The notes below the pieces were generated by a model. That model ran no database searches, was not told the DNA's origin, and saw nothing but the letters and a program-made list of their open reading frames with translations. This document shows positions 8,045 through 14,491 of a stretch of 64,000 nt of DNA, one piece after another. This stretch comes from Chryseobacterium mucoviscidosis (GTDB lineage Bacteria > Bacteroidota > Bacteroidia > Flavobacteriales > Weeksellaceae), in contig NZ_MVAG01000122.1 in the NCBI RefSeq assembly GCF_002177115.1, positions 310,001 through 374,000 on the forward strand, in the 5' to 3' direction. The translations under genes and the position numbers were made by a program. The stretch's first letter is position 1; each line of letters begins with the position of its first letter.

Positions 8045-9187
8045 ATGTCATTTGAATCTTTAGGATTATCGCACAATATTATTCGTTCCGTTAAAAAACT
8101 GGGGTATCTGAAACCTTTCCCCATTCAAGAGCAGGCTGTTCCCGTTATTTTGCAGGGAAAAGATCTGATGGGAATTGCACAGACCGGTTCGGGAAAGACA
8201 GCTTGTTTTGTGATGCCTATTTTAGAAAAACTGCAAAACACGGAGGTTAAAAAAGACCGTAATGTTCAGGTTCTTATATTAGTTCCTACCCGTGAACTGG
8301 CGATTCAGATTGATGAGGTTTTCAGGGCTTTTACAGACAATTTGAAGCGTGAAGTTCGTACCATGGCAGTTTATGGCGGTGTTTCCATCAATCCGCAGAT
8401 GAAAGGATTATTCGGGGTTGAAGTTCTCATCGCTACGCCCGGTCGTTTATTGGATCTGATCGATCATAATGCGTTGAGCATTTCCGGAATTCAGCATCTG
8501 GTGATTGATGAGGCGGATAAAATGTTTCAATTAGGCTTTGGTGAAGAGATGAATAAGCTTTTCGCAATGATGCCTGTTGCCAGACAGACAACTTTGTTTT
8601 CTGCCACTTTGAATGATAAAGTTTCTGAGATGAAAGAGCGTTTATCCATCAATCCGACGATTGTTGAGATTAAAAAAGAGGAAGTTGAAATAGACAATAT
8701 CGAACAGTTGGCTTATCATGTGGCTCCGGAAAATAAAGGGCCGTTTTTACGCTATTTAATCAAAGAAAAAAAGGTGGAGAAAGCTTTGATTTTCGTCTCT
8801 TCAACAAGGGCAGCAGATAATCTGGTTGAAAAATTAAAGAAAAACAAAATAAAAGCGGTTGCCATTCACAGTCAGAAATCGCAGGGAGCACGAAGAAATA
8901 ATCTGGAAGAATTTAAATCGAACGGAGCTCAGATTTTGGTTGCAACAGACCTGATCGGTCGTGGAATCCACATAGAATCTTTGCCATGCGTCATTAATTA
9001 CGAATTGCCGCGTTCGCCTTTGGATTACATTCACAGAATCGGAAGAACAGGACGTGCCAATGAAAAGGGAACGGCGATTACTATTTTAACGGATGACGAA
9101 TTGCAGCATTTCCGGGTAATCCAAAAGAAAATGGGAAGGAAAGTGACTCTACAGAGAACGGAGGATGTTAATCTGCACGGTTATTAA
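8045..9187 (+). CDS. DEAD-box ATP-dependent RNA helicase
   Basis: This cytoplasmic helicase probably remodels RNA in ribosome assembly or mRNA turnover. In 380 aa it carries the full motif set in order: Q motif FPIQEQAVP (about 24-32), motif I AQTGSGKT (about 46-53), PTREL, TPGRLLD, motif II DEAD (about 155-158), motif III SAT, motif V ATDLIGRGIH and motif VI HRIGRTGR. The C-terminus stops soon after the second RecA domain, with only a short tail, so there is no accessory RNA-binding domain. It is comparable with short RhlE-like helicases of Bacteroidota. Single gene with its own promoter and terminator. Confidence 0.93.
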   Translation: MSFESLGLSHNIIRSVKKLGYLKPFPIQEQAVPVILQGKDLMGIAQTGSGKTACFVMPILEKLQNTEVKKDRNVQVLILVPTRELAIQIDEVFRAFTDNLKREVRTMAVYGGVSINPQMKGLFGVEVLIATPGRLLDLIDHNALSISGIQHLVIDEADKMFQLGFGEEMNKLFAMMPVARQTTLFSATLNDKVSEMKERLSINPTIVEIKKEEVEIDNIEQLAYHVAPENKGPFLRYLIKEKKVEKALIFVSSTRAADNLVEKLKKNKIKAVAIHSQKSQGARRNNLEEFKSNGAQILVATDLIGRGIHIESLPCVINYELPRSPLDYIHRIGRTGRANEKGTAITILTDDELQHFRVIQKKMGRKVTLQRTEDVNLHGY

Positions 9188-9198
9188 TAAAATACAGG

Positions 9199-9227
9199 GC
9201 TTCAATTTTAAAATTGAGGCTTTTTTT
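9199..9227 (+). terminator. Terminator of the DEAD-box helicase gene
   Basis: Adjacent 11-base arms at 9199-9209 and 9210-9220 (one G-U pair) are followed by a run of seven T. Confidence 0.8.
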
Positions 9228-9374
9228 ATTTAACCACAAAAGCGAATGACAAAGCTAAGTTCAAGACAATAAAAGTGCTCAAAAGTAAAAGATCAAAGAT
9301 TTTTAAAAAATGTTGTGCTCATTTCTTCTTACGCTTGTTAACTTTTAATAAAGACCCAAATCTTTTGTCTTATT

Positions 9375-9478
9375 TGTCATTTTGAGCGCAATGAAGTGAA
9401 GCCGAAAGATTTCAAATCATAACGTTTTAAGAGATTCTTCATTGCATAATGCTGCGAAAAATTCCATTCAGAATGACA
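9375..9478. repeat. Palindromic GTCATT...AATGAC element
   Basis: TGTCATTTTGA at 9375-9385 and TCAGAATGACA at 9468-9478 form imperfect inverted ends about 104 bp apart. A related element lies at 27046-27142. The rest of the 446-base gap (9228-9633) holds AT-rich sequence with further weak repeats such as AAAATCAAAGATTTTC near 9511 and no convincing gene. Confidence 0.5.
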
Positions 9479-9633
9479 GAGGGATTTTACTGCAAAAGAT
9501 CGCATAAGAAGAAAATCAAAGATTTTCATTGGTTAATTCTTTTTCATATTCAATTTTCTTTAAATTTTAATAAATTTACAAAAACTAATATTCAAAAAAA
9601 GTCTGAACAATAATTTCAGAAAAATCGGCATTT

Positions 9634-10266
9634 ATGAAAGAATTTACCATTGTTCGCGGATTGTTGGATAACCGGAAAAGATCATTAATTATTGACGATA
9701 ATTGTATAAAATTTGAAAATAAAGATCAAAACAATGATTTATTTACGATTATTAACAAGGAAGATATTGCCGGAATTCGCTATGGTATTCATTTTATAAG
9801 AGGTTTGAAGTTTTATATTGGCAGAGAATATTTAATTTTTATCCAAAATAAATCGGGAAGGGAACTTAAAATTAATTTCAAGCTTTTTTACAGAAGAAAA
9901 TTAGCCGAAAAGCATCAGTTATATTGCGATATTATTGATGAATTGTGGGATAAGTTTATTCGAGATATTACAAGTAATTATTATTTAAAATTTAAGAATA
10001 AAGAAAAATTCAGTGTTTCAGGAATTGAAATTGCTGAAGACAGAATCAGATTTAATAAGACAGAAATTTTGTTTGAAGATCTGGAATTAAAACAATATCA
10101 CCATCATTTTATGATTTTCTCAAGAGAGGACAATTATAAAAACAGAATGTTATACTACTTAAAAGATAAAGACGCTGTTATTCTGTTTAGCGTATTAAAA
10201 ACTATAAATAAAGATGAACACCTTAGAACAAAAGAAATATCCGATAGGACAGTTTCAGGAATCTGA
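9634..10266 (+). CDS. Uncharacterised protein
   Basis: I do not recognise this 210-aa protein. It has no signal peptide and no membrane segment. The sequence alternates short charged and hydrophobic stretches (for example SLIIDDNCIKFEN, REYLIFIQNKSGRELKIN, NRMLYYLKDKDAVILFSVL), which fits an all-beta fold of the PH-like sort, but that is only an impression. The second half repeats the layout of the first. Its end overlaps the start of the YfiT-like gene by 53 bases in another frame, so it may be the first gene of that operon. Confidence 0.7.
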   Translation: MKEFTIVRGLLDNRKRSLIIDDNCIKFENKDQNNDLFTIINKEDIAGIRYGIHFIRGLKFYIGREYLIFIQNKSGRELKINFKLFYRRKLAEKHQLYCDIIDELWDKFIRDITSNYYLKFKNKEKFSVSGIEIAEDRIRFNKTEILFEDLELKQYHHHFMIFSREDNYKNRMLYYLKDKDAVILFSVLKTINKDEHLRTKEISDRTVSGI

Positions 10267-10750
10267 AAATATCTGCGACATTAAGCTTGATGAATATATC
10301 AAAGTCATTAAAGATTTTCCGGGAAGACTTAAAAATCTTATAGAACATTTCAGTGATGAACAGTTGGATACCCAATACAGGGAAGGAGGATGGACGGTGA
10401 GACAGGTTGTTAATCATTTGGCAGACAGTCATATCAACAGTTTTACGCGCCTGAAACTCGCTCTTACGGAAGAAAATCCGACGATAAGGCCTTATGACGA
10501 AGCAAAATGGGCAGAACTTCAGGACAGTCTTACGATGCCGGTAAAACCTGCCATGAGAATGCTGAAAGGAACACACCAGAGATGGACTGTTTTACTGAAA
10601 AGCATGACCAACAAACAGTTTGAAAGAACTTTTCATCATCCGGAACACAATAAAAACTATAATTTGAGAAGTTATCTTGCGCTGTACGCATGGCACTGTA
10701 ATCATCATTTTACGCACATCGAAAATCTGAAGAAAGAAAAAGGTTGGTAA
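10214..10750 (+). CDS. YfiT-like bacillithiol transferase / DinB-fold metal enzyme
   Basis: The 178-aa protein matches the YfiT/BstA group of the DinB superfamily, whose members are thought to conjugate bacillithiol to toxic electrophiles. Motifs are GGWTVRQVVNHLADSH (about 58-73) and AWHCNHHFTHIENL near the end. The metal ligands expected from YfiT would be His68, His161 and His165. It overlaps the preceding gene by 53 bases, and its stop overlaps the TTG start of the next gene, so translation of the group is probably coupled. Together with the YtxJ-like gene two positions on, it points to a low-molecular-weight thiol function. Confidence 0.88.
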   Translation: MNTLEQKKYPIGQFQESENICDIKLDEYIKVIKDFPGRLKNLIEHFSDEQLDTQYREGGWTVRQVVNHLADSHINSFTRLKLALTEENPTIRPYDEAKWAELQDSLTMPVKPAMRMLKGTHQRWTVLLKSMTNKQFERTFHHPEHNKNYNLRSYLALYAWHCNHHFTHIENLKKEKGW

Positions 10751-11205
10751 AGAAAAGTCTCCATAATCCTGAAGATTTTAAGGAAATTATAAACAGAATT
10801 TCATGCCTGAAAGAAAATTCGCCAAAAAAATGGGGAAAAATGACTGTCAGTCAGATGATGAGGCATTGCAGTGATGTACTGTTGATTCCGCAGAAAAAAT
10901 TACAGCTTCCTCCGGTGAATATGCTTTTTCGCGGGATAGGAATTTTCACAAAAATAGAAATGCAAATTTTTAATAACGGAATTCCCCGAAATATGCCGAC
11001 TTTTCAAAAACTTATTGTTAATTTTGAGTGTGATTTTGATGCAGAAAAAAAGAACCTTCTGAAAACACTATGCGATTACCGTATTAATTTTGAAAACGGA
11101 AATTTACCCCGTCATCATGAGCTTTTCGGACGGATGAAAGAAAAAGACTGGGGATTTTTAGAATATAAACATCTGGATCATCACTTAAAACAATTTAGTA
11201 CATGA
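10744..11205 (+). CDS. DUF1569 (DinB-like) protein
   Basis: A 153-aa cytoplasmic protein of the DUF1569 type, distantly related to the DinB four-helix fold. It shows KWGKMTVSQMMRHCSDVL (about 29-46) and HHELFGRMKEKDWGFLEYKHLDHHLKQF at the end in pieces recognisable from the family, including the terminal HLDHHLKQF helix with possible metal-binding His residues. No ATG is available near the start. The TTG at 10744, which overlaps the previous stop codon, is the best start and suggests translational re-initiation. Its reaction is not known. It sits between two bacillithiol-type genes. Confidence 0.85.
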   Translation: MVKKSLHNPEDFKEIINRISCLKENSPKKWGKMTVSQMMRHCSDVLLIPQKKLQLPPVNMLFRGIGIFTKIEMQIFNNGIPRNMPTFQKLIVNFECDFDAEKKNLLKTLCDYRINFENGNLPRHHELFGRMKEKDWGFLEYKHLDHHLKQFST

Positions 11206-11579
11206 GTTTTTTTGATAAAATATTTGGCGGAAAAGAAGACGCTTCGGAGCAGAAATCGTTCTGGAAAAAGATAGAATCCGAGGAAGACCTTCAGAAAGCC
11301 GTTGAAAGTTCTTTTCAGCACAGGATTGCAATATTCAAGCATTCAACAAGTTGCTTCATCAGCAAAACCGTGTTGAGAAATTTTGAAAAAGAAATAGAAA
11401 ATCTGGATCAGAAAATAGATTTATATTACTTAGATTTGTTGGCTCACAGACCGATTTCCAATAAGATTGCAGAAGATTTGGGAGTAACGCACCAGAGTCC
11501 GCAACTGATTGTGATAGAAAACGGAAAAGCCATTAATAACGCTTCACACCAGAGTATATCGGTAGACCAAATTATATAA
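11202..11579 (+). CDS. ytxJ: YtxJ-like bacillithiol-system protein
   Basis: This 125-aa protein resembles the YtxJ family (DUF2847), a thioredoxin-fold group proposed to act as a monothiol bacilliredoxin. After a short amphipathic N-terminus it reads AIFKHSTSCFISK (about 42-54), where the single Cys replaces the usual CxxC of thioredoxins, then YYLDLLAHRPISNKIAEDLGV and the cis-Pro loop HQSPQLIVIENGKAI. It overlaps the previous gene by 4 bases (ATGA), and its stop codon touches the start of the Crp/Fnr gene, so the operon is tight. Reduction of bacillithiolated proteins is inferred from the family. Confidence 0.87.
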   Translation: MSFFDKIFGGKEDASEQKSFWKKIESEEDLQKAVESSFQHRIAIFKHSTSCFISKTVLRNFEKEIENLDQKIDLYYLDLLAHRPISNKIAEDLGVTHQSPQLIVIENGKAINNASHQSISVDQII

Positions 11580-12175
11580 TGACGAATATCAATAATTATT
11601 TAGCAAGAGTTTTAAATGTTCCTTTAGAAAAAGTGAATATGTGCAGTCTGCATTATGAAGTAAAAAAAGTGCAGAAAAATCAGTTCCTTTTACAATACGG
11701 GGAAGTCTGCAGATATATTTATTTTGTAGAAAAAGGACTTTTGAAAATGTATTCCATCGATAAAAACGGGAAAGAACACATTATTCAGTTTGCGCCGGAA
11801 AGCTGGCTTACTTCAGACCGAAGCAGTCTTTATTTTAATGAAAAATCTGTTTACTATATTGAAGCCGTAGAAGATTCGGAAGTGCTTCTGCTGCATCCGG
11901 ATTTCATCAACAAACTGATCGGAGAATTCCCCGACAGCCTCGAAAAAAGCGATATTCTTCTTCAGAAACATATTAAAAGTCTTCAGGATAGAATCAATTC
12001 CCTTCTTGCAGAAACTGCGGAAGAGCGCTATATGAAATTCATTAAAATGTATCCGGATCTGTTGCTGAGAGTTCCACAGTGGATGATCGCCTCTTATCTT
12101 GGCATTACTCCGGAAAGTCTGAGCCGCGTTAGAAAAGAACTCGCAAGAAAAAACTTCGTTCCGGACAGCAAATAA
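11579..12175 (+). CDS. Crp/Fnr-family transcriptional regulator
   Basis: A 198-aa regulator with an N-terminal cyclic-nucleotide-binding-type beta-roll (about 25-125, with FLLQYGEVCRYIYFVEKGLLKMY) and a C-terminal winged helix whose recognition helix reads YLGITPESLSRVRKELA (about 170-186). No Cys cluster for Fe-S sensing is visible, and the phosphate-binding cassette of cAMP receptors is not conserved, so the ligand is unknown. It overlaps the YtxJ-like gene by one base and is likely co-transcribed with the thiol genes, whose expression it may control. Confidence 0.9.
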   Translation: MTNINNYLARVLNVPLEKVNMCSLHYEVKKVQKNQFLLQYGEVCRYIYFVEKGLLKMYSIDKNGKEHIIQFAPESWLTSDRSSLYFNEKSVYYIEAVEDSEVLLLHPDFINKLIGEFPDSLEKSDILLQKHIKSLQDRINSLLAETAEERYMKFIKMYPDLLLRVPQWMIASYLGITPESLSRVRKELARKNFVPDSK

Positions 12176-12195
12176 TCTCCAAAATATCTCTTAGT

Positions 12196-12458
12196 TTAAC
12201 CTGAGTTCGGGATAAGTCTTCTTAACCGCAAGGTTAAACAAAGAGATTCAATTATTAGGAATTCAGCTTTTAAGATGTACAAAGGCGTAAAACTTATCAA
12301 AGTAATACCATTTTCGTCTTTTTTAAATAAACGAAGTGCCTTTGTTTAGCTTACCCACTTTCAATAATTAAAAAAAATCTTTTGTTTTTCTTTGCGATAA
12401 ATTAATATAATTCTATAAATCAATTATTTAAATTTATCTTATCCTGAACTTAGGTTAA
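12196..12458. repeat. MITE-like dispersed repeat, copy 1
   Basis: A 263-bp element with 21-bp terminal inverted repeats (12196-12216 and 12438-12458, 19 of 21 matching). A second copy lies at 60143-60406 and shares long stretches, including the interior AAGGTTAAACAAAGAGATTC. It contains no coding sequence and fills most of the 401-base gap after the Crp/Fnr gene. Confidence 0.75.
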
Positions 12459-12502
12459 TTTATAATCATTCTCAGATCTCTGTTTGAGTATGCATTTTTG
12501 TT

Positions 12503-12516
12503 ATGACCAAGGTCAT
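12503..12516. promoter_or_regulatory. Crp/Fnr-like operator upstream of the small lipoprotein gene
   Basis: ATGACCAAGGTCAT is an ATGAC-N4-GTCAT palindrome. It lies about 30 bases upstream of a TAnnTTTG box. The same pattern recurs at 13942-13955 in this Crp/Fnr-rich region. Confidence 0.5.
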
Positions 12517-12539
12517 AAACACTTAACATAATATTATCC

Positions 12540-12547
12540 TATTTTTG
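12540..12547 (+). promoter_or_regulatory. -7 box of the small lipoprotein gene
   Basis: TATTTTTG matches TAnnTTTG, 30 bases before the ATG at 12577. The upstream ATGAC palindrome is centred about 31 bases before it, roughly where a class II activator site would be expected. Confidence 0.45.
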
Positions 12548-12576
12548 AAAGATCACACCACTTAAAATATAATATT

Positions 12577-12804
12577 ATGAAATGTATCCTGTCAATTGCC
12601 CTTCTTGGGCTTCTTGTATGGAGTTGTCAGAAAAAAGAAAACTCAACAACTTCCGATTCCGATTCCGGCTATGATTCTGCCACGATAACGGATTCTTCTG
12701 TTAATGCAACCACAACAATGTCTAATGATTCCATTCCTTTGGCAGACAGTACAACGGTACGTTCCGCAGGAAAGAATGCAGACAGTACAAAAACGGCAAA
12801 ATAA
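12577..12804 (+). CDS. Small Ser/Thr-rich lipoprotein
   Basis: The 75-aa protein has a lipoprotein signal (MKCILSIALLGLLVWSC) with the lipidated Cys at residue 17. The mature part is short, disordered and rich in Ser, Thr, Asp and Ala. No domain is recognisable. The signal, its own promoter with a Crp/Fnr-type palindrome and the terminator just after it support a real gene. Its expression is probably controlled by one of the neighbouring Crp/Fnr proteins; the role is unknown. Confidence 0.75.
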   Translation: MKCILSIALLGLLVWSCQKKENSTTSDSDSGYDSATITDSSVNATTTMSNDSIPLADSTTVRSAGKNADSTKTAK

Positions 12805-12824
12805 ATTTCACATAATTAAATGAA

Positions 12825-12858
12825 AAACCCGTTTTCAGATTAAGAAGCGGGTTTAACT
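12825..12858 (+). terminator. Terminator of the small lipoprotein gene
   Basis: AAACCCG (12825-12831) pairs with CGGGTTT (12848-12854) with additional pairing inside. The T-run is short, so strength is moderate. Confidence 0.6.
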
Positions 12859-13016
12859 TGAGTAATGAATTTTTATTTTGAAGACAATATTTTTTATTGA
12901 GTATTCTTTAAACGTAAATAAATTTTGGGTGCGATTTTTGCATATATAAAATGTATTTCCAATTTTATTCCTACTGAGAATGCTTTATAATTAAAGAAAT
13001 GTTAAAAATAATTTAT

Positions 13017-13263
13017 ATGATTATTAAAGAAGAAATTTTGCATTCGGTAGGAGCCAGTATCAAAGACTACAAACCTTCGGAAAGCAGATTTACCGAAGTA
13101 AGCCATCCCAATTATTATCATCACCTCATCAGAGGAAAGGTTAAACTCAGCACCGTTTATGAGACAACAGATGGCTGATCTTACTGGAAACTCCCGTCTA
13201 AACGAGTAAGTTCATGAGAGAAAACAGACTGTAAAAATCAGAAAACGGAAAATATTGTATTAA
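13017..13263 (+). pseudogene. Decayed Crp/Fnr regulator gene
   Basis: From the ATG at 13017 the first 40-odd codons read like the N-terminus of a Crp/Fnr protein (SHPNYYHHLIRGKVKLSTVY). The frame then jumps at about 13159 to MRQQMADLTG, the start of the C-terminal helix-turn-helix, meets a stop, and resumes as VKIRKRKILY with a stop at 13261-13263. The intact neighbour at 13317 ends in the similar LKIESRKILY. The central ~120 residues are missing. This is an internally deleted, frameshifted remnant of a second regulator of the same subfamily. Confidence 0.7.
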
Positions 13264-13316
13264 ATATAGAATTTGTGGTCTTTTTTTTGTAGAAGAATTG
13301 TTAAAATTCTAAAAAT

Positions 13317-13931
13317 ATGAAAACTATAAGCTGCATGAATATTGATCCTGAATTATTATATACATTCGGAGCAGAAGATAGATTTTATAAAGCAAAGGAA
13401 ATTATCTATAAAGAAGGAGACAATGCCTTTTATTACTATCAGATTGTAAAAGGAAAAGTAAAGCAGAACAGCTATAATGAAGAAGGCAAAGAGTTTATTC
13501 ATAATATTTTAGGAGAAAAACAGAGTTTTGGAGATCCGATGCTTTTTCTGGAAAAATTCTATGTAATGAATTCAATCTGTATGACGGATGTAGAAATCAT
13601 AAGGCTTGCAAAGAAAAACTTCATGGAACTTTTAGAAAAAAATCCGAAAATTTCTTTAGAAATGAATTCCTGCCTTTCACAAAGATTGTATTTTAAAGCG
13701 ATCATGCTGCAGAATATGTCTTCCCAGAATCCTGCTGTAAGGCTGAAAGGTCTGCTGGATTATCTTAAAAGTTATCATGAAGGAGACTGCGAACAGTGTT
13801 TTCATGTAGATCTTACAAGACAGCAGATTGCCAATCTTACCGGATTACGCGTAGAAACGGTGATCAGAACCCTGAAAAAAATGGAAAAAGAAGGCAGTTT
13901 AAAAATAGAAAGCCGAAAAATTTTATATTAA
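13317..13931 (+). CDS. Crp/Fnr-family transcriptional regulator
   Basis: A 204-aa regulator with an N-terminal cyclic-nucleotide-binding-type domain (about 20-125; KGKVKQNSYNEEGKEFIHNI) and a C-terminal Crp-type helix-turn-helix (DLTRQQIANLTGLRVETVIRTLKKME, in pieces about 163-190). It has scattered Cys residues, including CEQC before the DNA-binding domain, which could sense redox state, but this is speculative. The upstream remnant at 13017 is a paralogue. A palindrome ATGAC-N4-GTCAT lies just after its stop and may be its target in front of the catalase group. Confidence 0.9.
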   Translation: MKTISCMNIDPELLYTFGAEDRFYKAKEIIYKEGDNAFYYYQIVKGKVKQNSYNEEGKEFIHNILGEKQSFGDPMLFLEKFYVMNSICMTDVEIIRLAKKNFMELLEKNPKISLEMNSCLSQRLYFKAIMLQNMSSQNPAVRLKGLLDYLKSYHEGDCEQCFHVDLTRQQIANLTGLRVETVIRTLKKMEKEGSLKIESRKILY

Positions 13932-13941
13932 TCAGATCAAT

Positions 13942-13955
13942 ATGACTGAAGTCAT
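13942..13955. promoter_or_regulatory. Crp/Fnr-like operator upstream of the YciF/catalase group
   Basis: ATGACTGAAGTCAT repeats the ATGAC-N4-GTCAT pattern of 12503-12516. A promoter-like TTACTTTG follows at 14004-14011, which misses the -7 consensus by one base. Confidence 0.5.
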
Positions 13956-14144
13956 AAAAACGATACATTTTCAGTCGTAGATTTATTATCTGTTTCACTT
14001 ACATTACTTTGGATATTTACAGATCACACTTTCAAAGCGGATCTTGTAAATACTTTAAATCAAATTCAACATAAGAAAATAGCAGGAGCCTGAACTTTAT
14101 CCGATCAGGATTAGGGGGAATGTTTAACTCATAATACTCTTCCG

Positions 14145-14182
14145 GATTACCTCTTTATTTGTGATTATGCAGAGAGGTAATC
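14145..14182 (+). other. Leader hairpin before the YciF-like gene
   Basis: GATTACCTCT (14145-14154) and AGAGGTAATC (14173-14182) are perfectly complementary with an 18-base loop. Only three T follow, so it may be a weak terminator or a leader structure. It lies 30 bases before the next start codon. Confidence 0.45.
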
Positions 14183-14211
14183 TTTAATGAACATCAAACA
14201 CCAAAAAAATC

Positions 14212-14463
14212 ATGGTAGCCAAAACCACAGATAATAAAGATAAAAGTAACGCCGCAGATCCATCATCTGCGTCGGAAAAAAGCAGACAGACAGAAAATAA
14301 TGCTGTGAATGAAAATGAAATGGAGAATTCTTCGCTTCACAGGTTCTTTATTTCAGCAATAAAAGACATTTATTTTGCTGAAAATGCACTGATGGATGCT
14401 TCAGACCAAATGAAAAAGGAAGAACTAAAAGAAACTTCTAAAGATACACACAAGCCATCTTGA
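14212..14463 (+). CDS. Truncated YciF-like (DUF892) protein
   Basis: The 83-aa product has a polar, disordered first half (as in YciF-type proteins of this lineage) followed by LHRFFISAIKDIYFAENALM (about 44-63), which matches the first helix of the ferritin-like DUF892 fold. It stops where the second helix should continue, so only about a quarter of the domain is present. Reading the +1 frame past residue 75 gives TQAILKKINHKIVKL before a stop, as though a frameshift had removed the rest. It may be a pseudogene. The position just before catalase fits an oxidative stress block. Confidence 0.6.
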   Translation: MVAKTTDNKDKSNAADPSSASEKSRQTENNAVNENEMENSSLHRFFISAIKDIYFAENALMDASDQMKKEELKETSKDTHKPS

Positions 14464-14491
14464 AAAAGATAAACCACAAAATAGTAAAATT

